This document shows, one piece after another, positions 7,501 to 15,089 of a DNA stretch of 31,566 nt. The first letter of the stretch is position 1. Each line of letters begins with the position of its first letter. The notes below the pieces were generated by a model. That model did not search any database. It was given only the letters and a program-made list of their open reading frames with translations, and was not told where the DNA came from. Where the stretch lies: assembly GCA_050331475.1 (NCBI GenBank), contig JBHJGU010000103.1, forward strand, positions 1 through 31,566, given 5' to 3'. A program made the position numbers and the translations under genes. This DNA is from JBHJGU01 sp050331475 (lineage in GTDB: Bacteria; Pseudomonadota; Alphaproteobacteria; Caulobacterales; Maricaulaceae).

Positions 7501-8520
7501 GTCGCGCTTTTGGCCGCCGCTTTGACGGCCTTCGTCATCGCCGCCCTGGGCGCACGCACCATGATCGCCGTCGGGGTGATGGACATGCCCCGGGATCGAT
7601 CCGCGCACGCCGCCCCGGTCCCGCGCGGGGCGGGGCTCGGCGTCGCCGCTGGCGTCGGCGCCGCGCTGTGGGGCTATGCGGTTGTGATGGCGGATCTGGG
7701 CGGGCTTGGCGGATCAATCGGCGCGGCGTTAGCGATTGCGGCGGGGTTCGCGGTGGTCGGCCTGGCGGACGACGTCTTAGATCTCAACGCTAAAGCGAAA
7801 TTCGCGATCGCGGCGGGCTTGTCGCTGCTTGGCGCCGCCATGATCGGCCCGGTGGCCGCTCTACCCTTGACGGAGGCCTTGGGCGCGCCTTTGCCCGGTG
7901 TTTTCGGGCTATTGGGTACGGCGCTTTGGATTTTCGTCGCCGCCAATGGGGTGAATTTCATGGATGGGGCGAACGGTCTGGTGACCGGCGCCATGGTGAG
8001 CGCGTCCGCAGCGTTGGGCCTCGCCGCTGCGTTCCAAGGGCTCGACGCGGTCGCCTGCGCCGCGTTCGTGCTCGCGGCCGGCTTAGCGGGCTTCGCTCCG
8101 TTTAACGCGTTCAAACCGCGGGCGTTTTTGGGCGACACGGGCGCTTTGTTCATCGGGGCGCTGTTTGCCGGGCTCACGCTCGCTTATGTGCGCGCCGCCC
8201 CGCCGGGCGCGGTTTATGTGGGACCGATTGCGATGTTCCCGCTTTTGGCCGATGTCTTGCTGACCTTGTTGTGGCGCGCCCGGGCGGGGCGGAACCTGCT
8301 GAGCCCGCACACCGACCACATTTATCAACGCTGGCTGATCGCCAAGGCCAGCCACGGCTTCGTCGCGCTGAGAGTGCTCGGACTGAGCGCGGTCTGCGGC
8401 GGCTTGGCGGTCGCCGCCAGCGTGAGCGCGCCTTGGGTGGGGGCTCTCGTACTGGCGGGCTTGGCCATCGTTGCCTTGCTCAGCGACCGGGCTTTGCGCG
8501 CGCGGGGCTGCGCGGGCTAA
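7498..8520 (+). CDS. MraY/WecA-family polyprenyl-phosphate sugar-1-phosphate transferase
   Basis: 340-residue multi-pass membrane enzyme (about ten hydrophobic segments) that joins a UDP-sugar phosphate to undecaprenyl phosphate. Family motifs in order: DMPRDRSAHAAPVPRGAGLG (about 24-43), GLADDVLDLNAKAKF with the paired Asp, NGVNFMDGANGLVTG, FLGDTGALFIG with its catalytic Asp, and the cytoplasmic HTDHIYQRW. The sequence is nearer WecA/WbpL-type enzymes that start O-antigen or exopolysaccharide synthesis than true MraY, which sits in the mur cluster; there are no mur genes here. It stands alone between ispE and a convergent gene, and its TAA stop overlaps the stop codon of the polyprenyl synthase on the other strand. 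The exact sugar is not predictable. Its ribosome site has an unusual hairpin. Confidence 0.85.
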   Translation: MVALLAAALTAFVIAALGARTMIAVGVMDMPRDRSAHAAPVPRGAGLGVAAGVGAALWGYAVVMADLGGLGGSIGAALAIAAGFAVVGLADDVLDLNAKAKFAIAAGLSLLGAAMIGPVAALPLTEALGAPLPGVFGLLGTALWIFVAANGVNFMDGANGLVTGAMVSASAALGLAAAFQGLDAVACAAFVLAAGLAGFAPFNAFKPRAFLGDTGALFIGALFAGLTLAYVRAAPPGAVYVGPIAMFPLLADVLLTLLWRARAGRNLLSPHTDHIYQRWLIAKASHGFVALRVLGLSAVCGGLAVAASVSAPWVGALVLAGLAIVALLSDRALRARGCAG

Positions 8521-9536
8521 TAGGTGCGCTCAACCACGAACCGGGTCAGCGCGACCAACGCCTCTTTCAACGCACTGTCGGGGAAGGGGGCAAGGGCCTG
8601 GCGCGCATGGTCGGCCCGTTCGCGCGCGGCTATAACGGTTTGGCCCAACGCGTTGTGTTGGCGAAACAGCGCCAAGGCGTGCTCAAAGTCGCCCTCGTTT
8701 TGGTCGTGATCGCCGATCGTGCGCATCCAGAACGCCCGTTCGATGTCCTCGGCTTCCGCCATGGCGATGGCGACGGGCAAGGTGACCTTACCCTCGCGGA
8801 AATCGTCTCCCACCGCTTTGCCAAGGCTTGCTTCGGCGCCGCCATAGTCGAGCGCGTCATCCACCAGTTGGAAGGCCACACCCAATTGGCGGCCGAAGGC
8901 GTCGAGCGCGTCTTCTTCGTCGGGCGTGCAGTCCGCCGCCACCCCACCCGCGCGCGCCGCGGCGGCGAACAATTCCGCTGTCTTGGCTTCGATGATCGAC
9001 AGATAGGTGTCCACGCTGGTTTCCGGGTCGTTGACCGCGGCGAGCTGGCGAACCTCGCCTTCCGCGATAACGCTTGAGGCGTTGGACAAAATCTCCAACA
9101 CCTTCAAGCTTCCAGTCTCGACCATCAGATTAAAGGCGCGGGCGAACAAAAAGTCGCCAACAAGAATGCTCGCCGAATTGCCCCAAACCAGATTGGCGGC
9201 CTTCCGGCCGCGTCGCAGTTTGGAGCCGTCCACCACGTCGTCGTGGAGGAGCGTGGCGGTGTGGATAAACTCCACCGCGGCGGCGAGTTTCACCGCATGG
9301 TCGCCGTCGTATCCCTTCAATCCCGCCGCCGCGAGGGTCAAAAGCGGGCGCAATCGCTTGCCGCCGGCGTCGATGAGGTGCGCAGCTAAGTCAGGGATCA
9401 TGCCGACCGAGCTCGACATACGCGCATGGATTTCTCGGTCGACCCGATCCATACCGCCGGCCAGCACGCTCGCCAGTTGAGCAAACGCGTCCTGTTCCGG
9501 CTCCGGGGCCGCGGCTGTTTGTGCGATGGGCCCCAC
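8517..9536 (-). CDS. Polyprenyl (octaprenyl/decaprenyl-type) diphosphate synthase
   Basis: 339-residue trans-isoprenyl diphosphate synthase that builds the long side chain of ubiquinone. The first Asp-rich motif is LLHDDVVDGSKLRRG, the second is FQLVDDALDYGG; GGKRLRPLL (substrate-binding Lys/Arg) and KTAELFAAAARAGG are also present. The open frame runs much further upstream, to 9869, but that part has no family similarity and is antisense to the DUF2007 gene. The GTG at 9534-9536 has AAGGGG seven bases upstream and gives the usual length, so it is chosen. It converges with the MraY-like gene (stop codons overlap) and is divergent from the DUF2007 gene. Chain length cannot be read directly from sequence; the family resembles IspB/DdsA. 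Confidence 0.9.
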   Translation of the reverse strand: MGPIAQTAAAPEPEQDAFAQLASVLAGGMDRVDREIHARMSSSVGMIPDLAAHLIDAGGKRLRPLLTLAAAGLKGYDGDHAVKLAAAVEFIHTATLLHDDVVDGSKLRRGRKAANLVWGNSASILVGDFLFARAFNLMVETGSLKVLEILSNASSVIAEGEVRQLAAVNDPETSVDTYLSIIEAKTAELFAAAARAGGVAADCTPDEEDALDAFGRQLGVAFQLVDDALDYGGAEASLGKAVGDDFREGKVTLPVAIAMAEAEDIERAFWMRTIGDHDQNEGDFEHALALFRQHNALGQTVIAARERADHARQALAPFPDSALKEALVALTRFVVERTY

Positions 9537-9651
9537 GCGCCCGCCCCTTGAAGACCGATCCAGAGCAATAGAAATAGAAAACCGAGCCGGGCCGGACAAG
9601 CGGCTTTGCGTCACGTCGGCGCCGAGCGTTTGGTTTAGGGGGAGGGGCGGC

Positions 9652-9885
9652 GTGATCGAAGTGTTGCGGACCAATGACTTGGTCGAATTGAGCTGGGCTG
9701 AAGCGGTCCTGCGGGAGGCGGGCTTGGAGCCCCTGGTGCTCGACACCCACGCCAGCGCGGTGGAAGGGTCTATCTCCGCGATCCAACGGCGCATTGTGGT
9801 CGACCGCGCTGACGGCGGCCGGGCGCGCGCAGCCTTGAACGCCGCGCGCGCCCAATTGGATGACTGCACGCAGACCGATGAGTAA
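9652..9885 (+). CDS. DUF2007 domain protein
   Basis: 77-residue small protein beginning with GTG at 9652, preceded by a strong GGGGGAGGGG Shine-Dalgarno. The sequence IEVLRTNDLVELSWAEAVLREAGLEPLVLD is the DUF2007 fold (a small PII-like alpha/beta domain, annotated as putative signal-transducing protein); residues 49-66 supply the last strand and helix. Its last codons overlap the start of the methyltransferase gene by 8 bases, indicating coupling. The DUF2007-methyltransferase pairing is common in Alphaproteobacteria, but no biochemical role is established. A longer reading from 9526 is open but lacks family similarity. Confidence 0.8.
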   Translation: MIEVLRTNDLVELSWAEAVLREAGLEPLVLDTHASAVEGSISAIQRRIVVDRADGGRARAALNAARAQLDDCTQTDE

Positions 9886-10639
9886 GCCGCTCACCGATAT
9901 CGCCACCTTCTTTGACGGCCGGCTCACCGTCCGCCAACCGTTGGACGGGTACAGGGCCGGGCTGGACGCGGTGTTGCTCGCCTCCGCGGCGGCCGGGTTC
10001 ACGCCCGCCCGCGGGATCGAGTTGGGCTCGGGCGTGGGCGTGGCGCTGTTGGGTGCGGCCTTACAGACGGCGAACAGCGCCTGGATCGGGCTGGAGCGCA
10101 ACGCAGAGACCTTGGAGTTGTCGCGCGTAAACATCGCTGACAACGGGCTCGACCACCGCGTGGAGACGCGGGGCGGGGACGTCGCCGCTCCGCCAAACTT
10201 GGGCAAAGCGGATCTGGTGATGCTCAACCCGCCTTATTACGCCACGCCTGGGGCGGTGCGCGGCCGCGGGGAGATCAAGCGCGAGGCGTTCGTCGAAGGT
10301 GACGCGGATTTGGGCGTCTGGCTGAAAACCGCGCGCCGGTTCGCGGGGCCGAAAGGTTGGATCGTGATTATCCACCGGGCGGAACGGCTGGCGGACATTT
10401 TGGCGGCGCTCTCCGCGGGCGCCGGTCAGACCCGGGTTTTGCCGATCGCCCCACGCGCAGGCGAGCCGGCGAGCCGGGTTCTGGTGGCCGCTCGGATGGG
10501 GTCGAAAGCGCCGCTCAGCTTGTTGCCGCCTTTAGTGTTGCATGATGCGGCGGGGGACTATCGAACGGAGGTGGTGGAGATACTCTCCGGTCGCCGGCTC
10601 TTGAGCCTACACGCGGAGCCGGGAACGTCGGCGATTTAA
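9878..10639 (+). CDS. TrmN6-like N6-adenine methyltransferase (tRNA1(Val) type)
   Basis: 253-residue SAM-dependent methyltransferase. Motif I is IELGSGVGVALLGAAL (residues about 47-62), an acidic residue follows in GLERN (71-75), and the catalytic N-P-P-Y is at 117-120 (VMLNPPYYATP), the signature of N6-adenine and N5-glutamine methyltransferases. The RQPLDGYRAGLDAVLLAS start is typical of the YfiC/TrmN6 group, which methylates A37 of tRNA1(Val). Start ATG 9878 is preferred to ATG 9860 because MSKPLTDIATFFDGRL begins the family alignment and the 8-base overlap couples it to the DUF2007 gene. The substrate assignment comes from family resemblance and is less certain than the enzyme class. Confidence 0.85.
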   Translation: MSKPLTDIATFFDGRLTVRQPLDGYRAGLDAVLLASAAAGFTPARGIELGSGVGVALLGAALQTANSAWIGLERNAETLELSRVNIADNGLDHRVETRGGDVAAPPNLGKADLVMLNPPYYATPGAVRGRGEIKREAFVEGDADLGVWLKTARRFAGPKGWIVIIHRAERLADILAALSAGAGQTRVLPIAPRAGEPASRVLVAARMGSKAPLSLLPPLVLHDAAGDYRTEVVEILSGRRLLSLHAEPGTSAI

Positions 10640-10658
10640 GCTCAGGGGCTTAGCTCAG

Positions 10659-10679
10659 CCGCCCGTCGATCATGGGCGG
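10659..10679 (+). terminator. GC-rich hairpin after the methyltransferase gene
   Basis: CCGCCC (10659-10664) pairs with GGGCGG (10674-10679) around a 9-base loop, 20 bases after the methyltransferase stop. Only a short, interrupted T-rich stretch (CATCGTTTCG) follows, so it is a weak candidate for a terminator. Confidence 0.35.
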
Positions 10680-10752
10680 GCCCATCGTTTCGCACATGTG
10701 TCGGCTCAAGGGCTATGCTAAACGGTGACGGACATTGGAATAGGCGCGCGCC

Positions 10753-10983
10753 ATGTACATCACGCTGGGATTGATCATCGCCGCTGTGGTCGTGTTTATG
10801 GGCATGCGGGGGGCGGCGCAGGTGCGCCGGGACCCGGTGGCGGAGATTTCGCGGAAAACCGTTGAGCGACGCGCGGTGGGCCGGGACGAGGGGACCGGCG
10901 CTGCGGCTGCGACTGCGGCGTTGGCCGCGAAGGGGGACCTGCCTGACGGCGCAGACGGCGGGGATGACGGCGGCGCGGATTGA
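10753..10983 (+). CDS. Small single-span membrane protein of unknown function
   Basis: 76 residues. An N-terminal hydrophobic segment (YITLGLIIAAVVVFMGM, residues 2-18) would anchor it in the inner membrane; the rest is charged and then Ala/Gly/Asp-rich and probably unstructured. I do not recognise a family. It sits 54 bases before glyQ in the same direction and likely shares its transcript. Support for it being real is the membrane segment, a base composition matching its neighbours, and a fit with the gap; there is no strong Shine-Dalgarno before ATG 10753. Confidence 0.6.
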   Translation: MYITLGLIIAAVVVFMGMRGAAQVRRDPVAEISRKTVERRAVGRDEGTGAAAATAALAAKGDLPDGADGGDDGGAD

Positions 10984-11037
10984 TCCCGCCGGCCCGTTTG
11001 CCTAAGAGGCGGTGAGTTTAGAGGACCGAGGATCGGC

Positions 11038-11913
11038 ATGGCCGCGGACCAACCCTTATCCTTCCAAGACATCATCCTGACCTTGCAGCGGTATTGGGCG
11101 GAGCAAGGCTGTGTGATCTTGCAACCCTTTGACCTGGAGGTCGGGGCCGGCACGCTGCATCCCGCCACGACTTTGCGCTCGCTTGGTCCGGGCGCGTGGA
11201 AAGCGGCTTATGTCCAGCCCTGTCGGCGGCCCAAGGACGGCCGGTATGGGGAGAACCCCAATCGGCTGCAGCATTACTACCAATTCCAGGTCATCCTGAA
11301 GCCCAACCCGTCGGACATTCAGGATCTGTACCTCAACTCCTTACGCGCCATCGGCGTGGATTTAGCGCTCCACGACGTTCGCTTTGTGGAGGATGATTGG
11401 GAGAACCCCACCGTGGGCGCCTGGGGGCTTGGCTGGGAGGTGTGGTGTGACGGCATGGAGGTCAGCCAATTCACCTATTTCCAGCAGGTCGGCGGGCTTG
11501 ATGTGGAGCTTGTCTCTGGCGAGTTGACCTATGGCCTGGAGCGGTTGGCCATGTATGTCCAAGGCGTCGACAATATTTACGACCTGGATTTCAACGGCGC
11601 CGGCGTCCGCTATGGCGATGTGTTCCTGGAGAATGAGCGCCAGAACTCGGCCTTTAATTTCGAGGCCGCCGACACCGACATGCTCGGCCGCTGGTTTGCG
11701 GATGCGGAAAGCCAGTCGAAAGCCTTGCTGGAGCGTGAAACGCCCTTGCCATTGCCGGCCTATGACTACTGCCTCAAGGCGTCGCACCTATTCAACGTGC
11801 TAGATGCGCGCGGCGTGATCTCGCCCACGGAGCGGCAAACCTTCATCGCCCGGGTGCGCGATTTGGCCAAAGGCTGCGCCAGCGCGCGGGTGGCGGCGCA
11901 ATCGGCCACCTAA
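11038..11913 (+). CDS. glyQ: Glycine-tRNA ligase alpha subunit
   Basis: 291-residue alpha chain of the tetrameric (alpha2beta2) glycyl-tRNA synthetase; it holds the class II catalytic core that activates glycine with ATP. Highly conserved stretches are RYWAEQGCVILQPFDLEVGAG, GRYGENPNRLQHYYQFQVILKP, WENPTVGAWGLGWEVW and GLERLAMYVQGVDNIYDL. Length is standard. Start ATG 11038 has GAGGAT upstream. The beta subunit gene glyS begins 1.1 kb downstream; in most bacteria the two genes are adjacent, but here a GST and a cupin gene lie between them, all in the same direction and closely spaced. Confidence 0.97.
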   Translation: MAADQPLSFQDIILTLQRYWAEQGCVILQPFDLEVGAGTLHPATTLRSLGPGAWKAAYVQPCRRPKDGRYGENPNRLQHYYQFQVILKPNPSDIQDLYLNSLRAIGVDLALHDVRFVEDDWENPTVGAWGLGWEVWCDGMEVSQFTYFQQVGGLDVELVSGELTYGLERLAMYVQGVDNIYDLDFNGAGVRYGDVFLENERQNSAFNFEAADTDMLGRWFADAESQSKALLERETPLPLPAYDYCLKASHLFNVLDARGVISPTERQTFIARVRDLAKGCASARVAAQSAT

Positions 11914-11937
11914 GCAGCCCCCTTCAAGGAGATCACG

Positions 11938-12531
11938 ATGGCCGACATCATACTCTACCACCACCCCATGACGCGGTCGGGCACGGTGCGGTGGATCCTC
12001 GAAGAATTGGGCGCGCCTTATACGCTGGTTGACGTGCCGGTGCGCGAAGGCGCGAGCCAGACCGAAGCGTTCAAAAAACTCAACGTCATGGGCAAGATCC
12101 CGGTTATTAAAGACGGCGAGGTCGTGGTCTCGGAAATGTCCGCCATCGCGCTCTATCTCGCCGACCGGTTTCCTGAGGCGGGCCTGACGCCTGCGCTCAA
12201 TGATCCGGGTCGCGGGCCGTTCATGACCTGGATCGTGCGCTGCACCGCGGGGATCGAGCCGGCTATGATGCAAAAAATGGCCGGGTTTGAAGCCAATCCA
12301 GGCTCCACGGGCTGGGGCAGTTATGAGCAAATGGTCGACGCCGTGGAGACGACCCTGACCCCGGGGCCGTATCTGTTGGGCGAGCGGGTGTCGTTGGCGG
12401 ACGTCGTCCTCGGCGCGACGCTCAGCCTTGCGCTCTATTTCAAACTCTGGGAGCCGCGGCCGGTGTTCGCCGATTACACGGCTCGGATGCGCGCGCGCCC
12501 CGCTTTTGCGCGCTCTCGGGAAGAAGCCTGA
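11938..12531 (+). CDS. Glutathione S-transferase family protein
   Basis: 197 residues with the GST layout: thioredoxin-like N-terminal domain (LYHHPMTRSGTVRWILEELG, residues 5-24; the cis-Pro region VMGKIPVIKD at about 49-58; SEMSAIALYLADRFP, residues 66-80) and an all-helical C-terminal domain with LLGERVSLADVVLG, the N-capping motif. Such enzymes conjugate or reduce substrates with glutathione in the cytosol; the substrate is unknown. A strong Shine-Dalgarno AAGGAG precedes ATG 11938, 24 bases after glyQ. The TGA stop overlaps the cupin ATG (TGATG), so the two are coupled. It is only distantly similar to the second GST at 26446. Confidence 0.9.
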   Translation: MADIILYHHPMTRSGTVRWILEELGAPYTLVDVPVREGASQTEAFKKLNVMGKIPVIKDGEVVVSEMSAIALYLADRFPEAGLTPALNDPGRGPFMTWIVRCTAGIEPAMMQKMAGFEANPGSTGWGSYEQMVDAVETTLTPGPYLLGERVSLADVVLGATLSLALYFKLWEPRPVFADYTARMRARPAFARSREEA

Positions 12532-12899
12532 TGACCAAAGTCGCGCTCGCTGACAAATTCGCCCAGTTTGACGAGGCCTGGTCGCCGAAAATCGTCGGCC
12601 GGGTCGATGATTACGACGTGAAAATCGCCAAGATCCGTGGCGCGTTTGTCTGGCACGCCCATGAGGACGCCGACGAATTGTTCTTGGTGATCGCGGGCCG
12701 GCTGCGGCTCGAATTCCGCGACCGCACCGAAATCGTCGGCCCCGGTGAGTTCGTCATAGCTCCAAAGGGGGTGGAGCATCGCCCCATGTCCGAAACCCCT
12801 GAAACTCAAATCCTCTTGTTTGAGCGCGCAGGTGTGGTGAACACCGGCGATCAAGCGCCGTCCGCTCACACTAACGCTGCAGAAGACATCACCGGTTAG
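12531..12899 (+). CDS. Cupin domain protein
   Basis: 122-residue single-domain cupin. The first cupin motif is HAHEDADELFLVIAGRLRLEF (residues 42-62, metal-binding His/His/Glu) and the second is PGEFVIAPKGVEHRPMS (residues 70-86, with the last His). These small beta-barrels bind a metal ion and act as mannose-6-phosphate isomerase-like enzymes, dioxygenases or sensors; no substrate can be assigned. It is translationally coupled to the upstream GST gene (1-base overlap) and separated by 111 bases from glyS. A joint role with the GST is plausible but unproven. The stop is TAG. Confidence 0.85.
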   Translation: MTKVALADKFAQFDEAWSPKIVGRVDDYDVKIAKIRGAFVWHAHEDADELFLVIAGRLRLEFRDRTEIVGPGEFVIAPKGVEHRPMSETPETQILLFERAGVVNTGDQAPSAHTNAAEDITG

Positions 12900-13010
12900 G
12901 GCTCGGGGTTTTTGCTGCGGCGCCGAAGCGGTTGCGCGTCGGGCGCAGGCTTGCCAGAGAGAGGCGCCAGTGCGCTTGCCCTCCGCGCCCCCTGAGCCTT
13001 TGTGAGCGTT

Positions 13011-15083
13011 ATGCCCGAATTGCTGCTCGAACTGTTCAGCGAAGAGATCCCCGCCCGCATGCAGGCGCGCGCGGCCGCCGATCTCGCCAAGCTCCTCAGC
13101 CAACACCTCAATGAGGCCGGTTTGGCGGTGGATGGAGTAGAGGCGCACGCCGGCCCGCGCCGGCTCACCGCTGTGATCACCGATCTGCCGGCCCGGTCGC
13201 CGGACGTGCGCGAGGAGCGCAAGGGCCCCAAGGTCGGCGCGCCGGAGAAAGCCATTGAGGGGTTCTTGCGCGGCGCCGGGCTGGAGCGCTTAGACCAGTG
13301 CGAACAGCGCGACACGCCCAAAGGCCCGGTCTGGTTCGCGCTGATCGACAAGCCGGGCCGCATGGCGCCCGATATTTTAGCCGAGGCTATCCCCGCGATT
13401 GTGCGCCATTTCCCCTGGCCGAAATCCATGCGGTGGGGCGCGGGGCGGCTTCATTGGGTGCGGCCCTTACACGGGATTGTCTGCGTGCTGGATGGCGCGG
13501 TCGTGCCCTTCGCCGTGGATGGGGTGGAGAGCGGGGCGCGCACCTATGGTCATCGGTTCCACGGCTCGGGCGCGATCACGGTCACGGGCTTCGCCGATTA
13601 CGCGGAGAAGCTTATGGCCGCGAAGGTGATGCTCGACGCGGAGGCGCGTAAAGCCGCCATTCAAACGCGCGCGCGGGCGCTATGCTCGGACGCTGGGTTC
13701 GAACTGGTGGCCGATCCAGGGCTGCTTCAAGAGGTGGCCGGTCTTGCGGAATGGCCGGTGGTGCTGATGGGGGCTATGGACCCCGCTTTCCTCGACCTGC
13801 CCGACGAGGTCATCCAACTCTCCATGCGCACCCATCAGAAGTATTTTGCGGTGCGCGATCCTGAGACGGGCGCTCTGGCGGCGAAATTTATCGTGGTGGC
13901 CAATATCGAAGCGCCCGACGGCGGCGCAGCCATCGCCCAAGGCAATGCGCGGGTGCTCTCCGCCCGGCTCAACGACGCGCGGTTTTTCTGGGACCAGGAC
14001 CGGAAAACCCCGCTTGGCGAGATGGCTGACGGCTTGGGTCGCATTGTGTTTCACCAAAAGCTTGGCACGGTCGGGGACAAGGTTGATCGCGTCGCCGCCT
14101 TGACCCGCGACCTCGCCCCAGCCGTGGGCGCGGACCCGGACTTGGCCGAGCGCGCCGCACGCCTCGCTAAGGCGGATCTGGTCTCCGAAATGGTGGGCGA
14201 GTTCCCGGAACTCCAAGGCGTTATGGGCCGATATTACGCGTTGGAGCAGGGGGAGCCGACGGCTGTGGCCGACGCCATCCGCGACCATTACAAGCCCCAA
14301 GGCCCCTCGGACGCGGTTCCCAGCGACCCCGTCGCCATCGCTGTGGCCCTGGCGGACAAGCTCGACACGCTGACCGGCTTCTGGGCGATCGACGAGAAGC
14401 CCACCGGCTCGAAAGACCCCTATGCGCTCAGGCGGGCCGCCTTAGGGGTGATCCGGATCGTTCTGGATAATGCGGTGCGGTTGCGGCTTTCACCGATCGT
14501 TGAGCCCGACCTCCTCCATTTCTTCTACGATCGGCTGAAAGGGCATTTGCGCGAGGAGGGCGTACGCCACGACGTCATCGACGCAGTGCTGGCGCCGGAT
14601 ACGGAGGGCCGGTTGCCCGACGATCTGGTGCTCATCGTCAAACGCGCCCGGGCGCTACAAGATTTCCTGGGGACCGAGGACGGGGCCAATCTGCTCGCTG
14701 GGCACAAGCGGGCGGCGAACATTCTCCAAGCCGAGATCAAGAAGGGCTTTGACGCCGACGCCGCCCAAGCCGAGGCCACTGGCGGGGCCGACGGCGTGCT
14801 CGCCGCGATCCTCGGTGCGCCGCGCGCACTGGAGCCCGAAGAAGCCGCGCTCGCCCAAGCCGTCCGCGCAGTGCGTGCGCCGCTTGAGGCCGCGCTGGAG
14901 GCGGAGGACTTCGCCCAAGCCATGGTTCGGGTCGCCCAATTGCGTGGCCCGGTGGACGCATTTTTCGATCAAGTGCTCGTGAACGCGCCGGAAGCGGAGG
15001 TTCGCCGCGATCGTCTCTTGCTTTTGCTACAAATCCGTGACGCTTTGGCGGCCGTCGCGGACTTTGACCGGATCGAGGGCTAG
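13011..15083 (+). CDS. glyS: Glycine-tRNA ligase beta subunit
   Basis: 690-residue beta chain of bacterial glycyl-tRNA synthetase, which binds tRNA-Gly and works with GlyQ. The start MPELLLELFSEEIPARMQ is the family N-terminus, so ATG 13011 is preferred over GTG 13002. Also seen: KSMRWGAGRLHWVRPLHGIV, RTHQKYFAVRD, the HD-like central domain (GVMGRYYALEQGE, PVAIAVALADKLDTLTGFW) and the C-terminal anticodon-binding DALR-type segment (FFDQVLVNAPEAEVRRDRLLLL). Length is normal. It is followed by ppdK after only 6 bases. Confidence 0.97.
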   Translation: MPELLLELFSEEIPARMQARAAADLAKLLSQHLNEAGLAVDGVEAHAGPRRLTAVITDLPARSPDVREERKGPKVGAPEKAIEGFLRGAGLERLDQCEQRDTPKGPVWFALIDKPGRMAPDILAEAIPAIVRHFPWPKSMRWGAGRLHWVRPLHGIVCVLDGAVVPFAVDGVESGARTYGHRFHGSGAITVTGFADYAEKLMAAKVMLDAEARKAAIQTRARALCSDAGFELVADPGLLQEVAGLAEWPVVLMGAMDPAFLDLPDEVIQLSMRTHQKYFAVRDPETGALAAKFIVVANIEAPDGGAAIAQGNARVLSARLNDARFFWDQDRKTPLGEMADGLGRIVFHQKLGTVGDKVDRVAALTRDLAPAVGADPDLAERAARLAKADLVSEMVGEFPELQGVMGRYYALEQGEPTAVADAIRDHYKPQGPSDAVPSDPVAIAVALADKLDTLTGFWAIDEKPTGSKDPYALRRAALGVIRIVLDNAVRLRLSPIVEPDLLHFFYDRLKGHLREEGVRHDVIDAVLAPDTEGRLPDDLVLIVKRARALQDFLGTEDGANLLAGHKRAANILQAEIKKGFDADAAQAEATGGADGVLAAILGAPRALEPEEAALAQAVRAVRAPLEAALEAEDFAQAMVRVAQLRGPVDAFFDQVLVNAPEAEVRRDRLLLLLQIRDALAAVADFDRIEG

Positions 15084-15089
15084 GGGCAG

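Noticed and set aside
8271..9077. 268-codon plus-strand frame over the polyprenyl synthase gene.
   Set aside because: It is antisense to the conserved DDxxD region of a clear gene and has no recognisable domain.
9537..9869. Long N-terminal extension of the polyprenyl synthase reading frame to 9869.
   Set aside because: It has no family similarity and lies antisense to the DUF2007 gene. The GTG at 9536 has a good Shine-Dalgarno and gives the normal protein length.
10645..10720. Start of a tRNA-like sequence: GGGGCTTAGCTCAGC resembles the 5' end of tRNA-Ala.
   Set aside because: The following bases form a different GC hairpin and give no anticodon arm, T-loop or matching acceptor end, so it is a chance match or at most a remnant.
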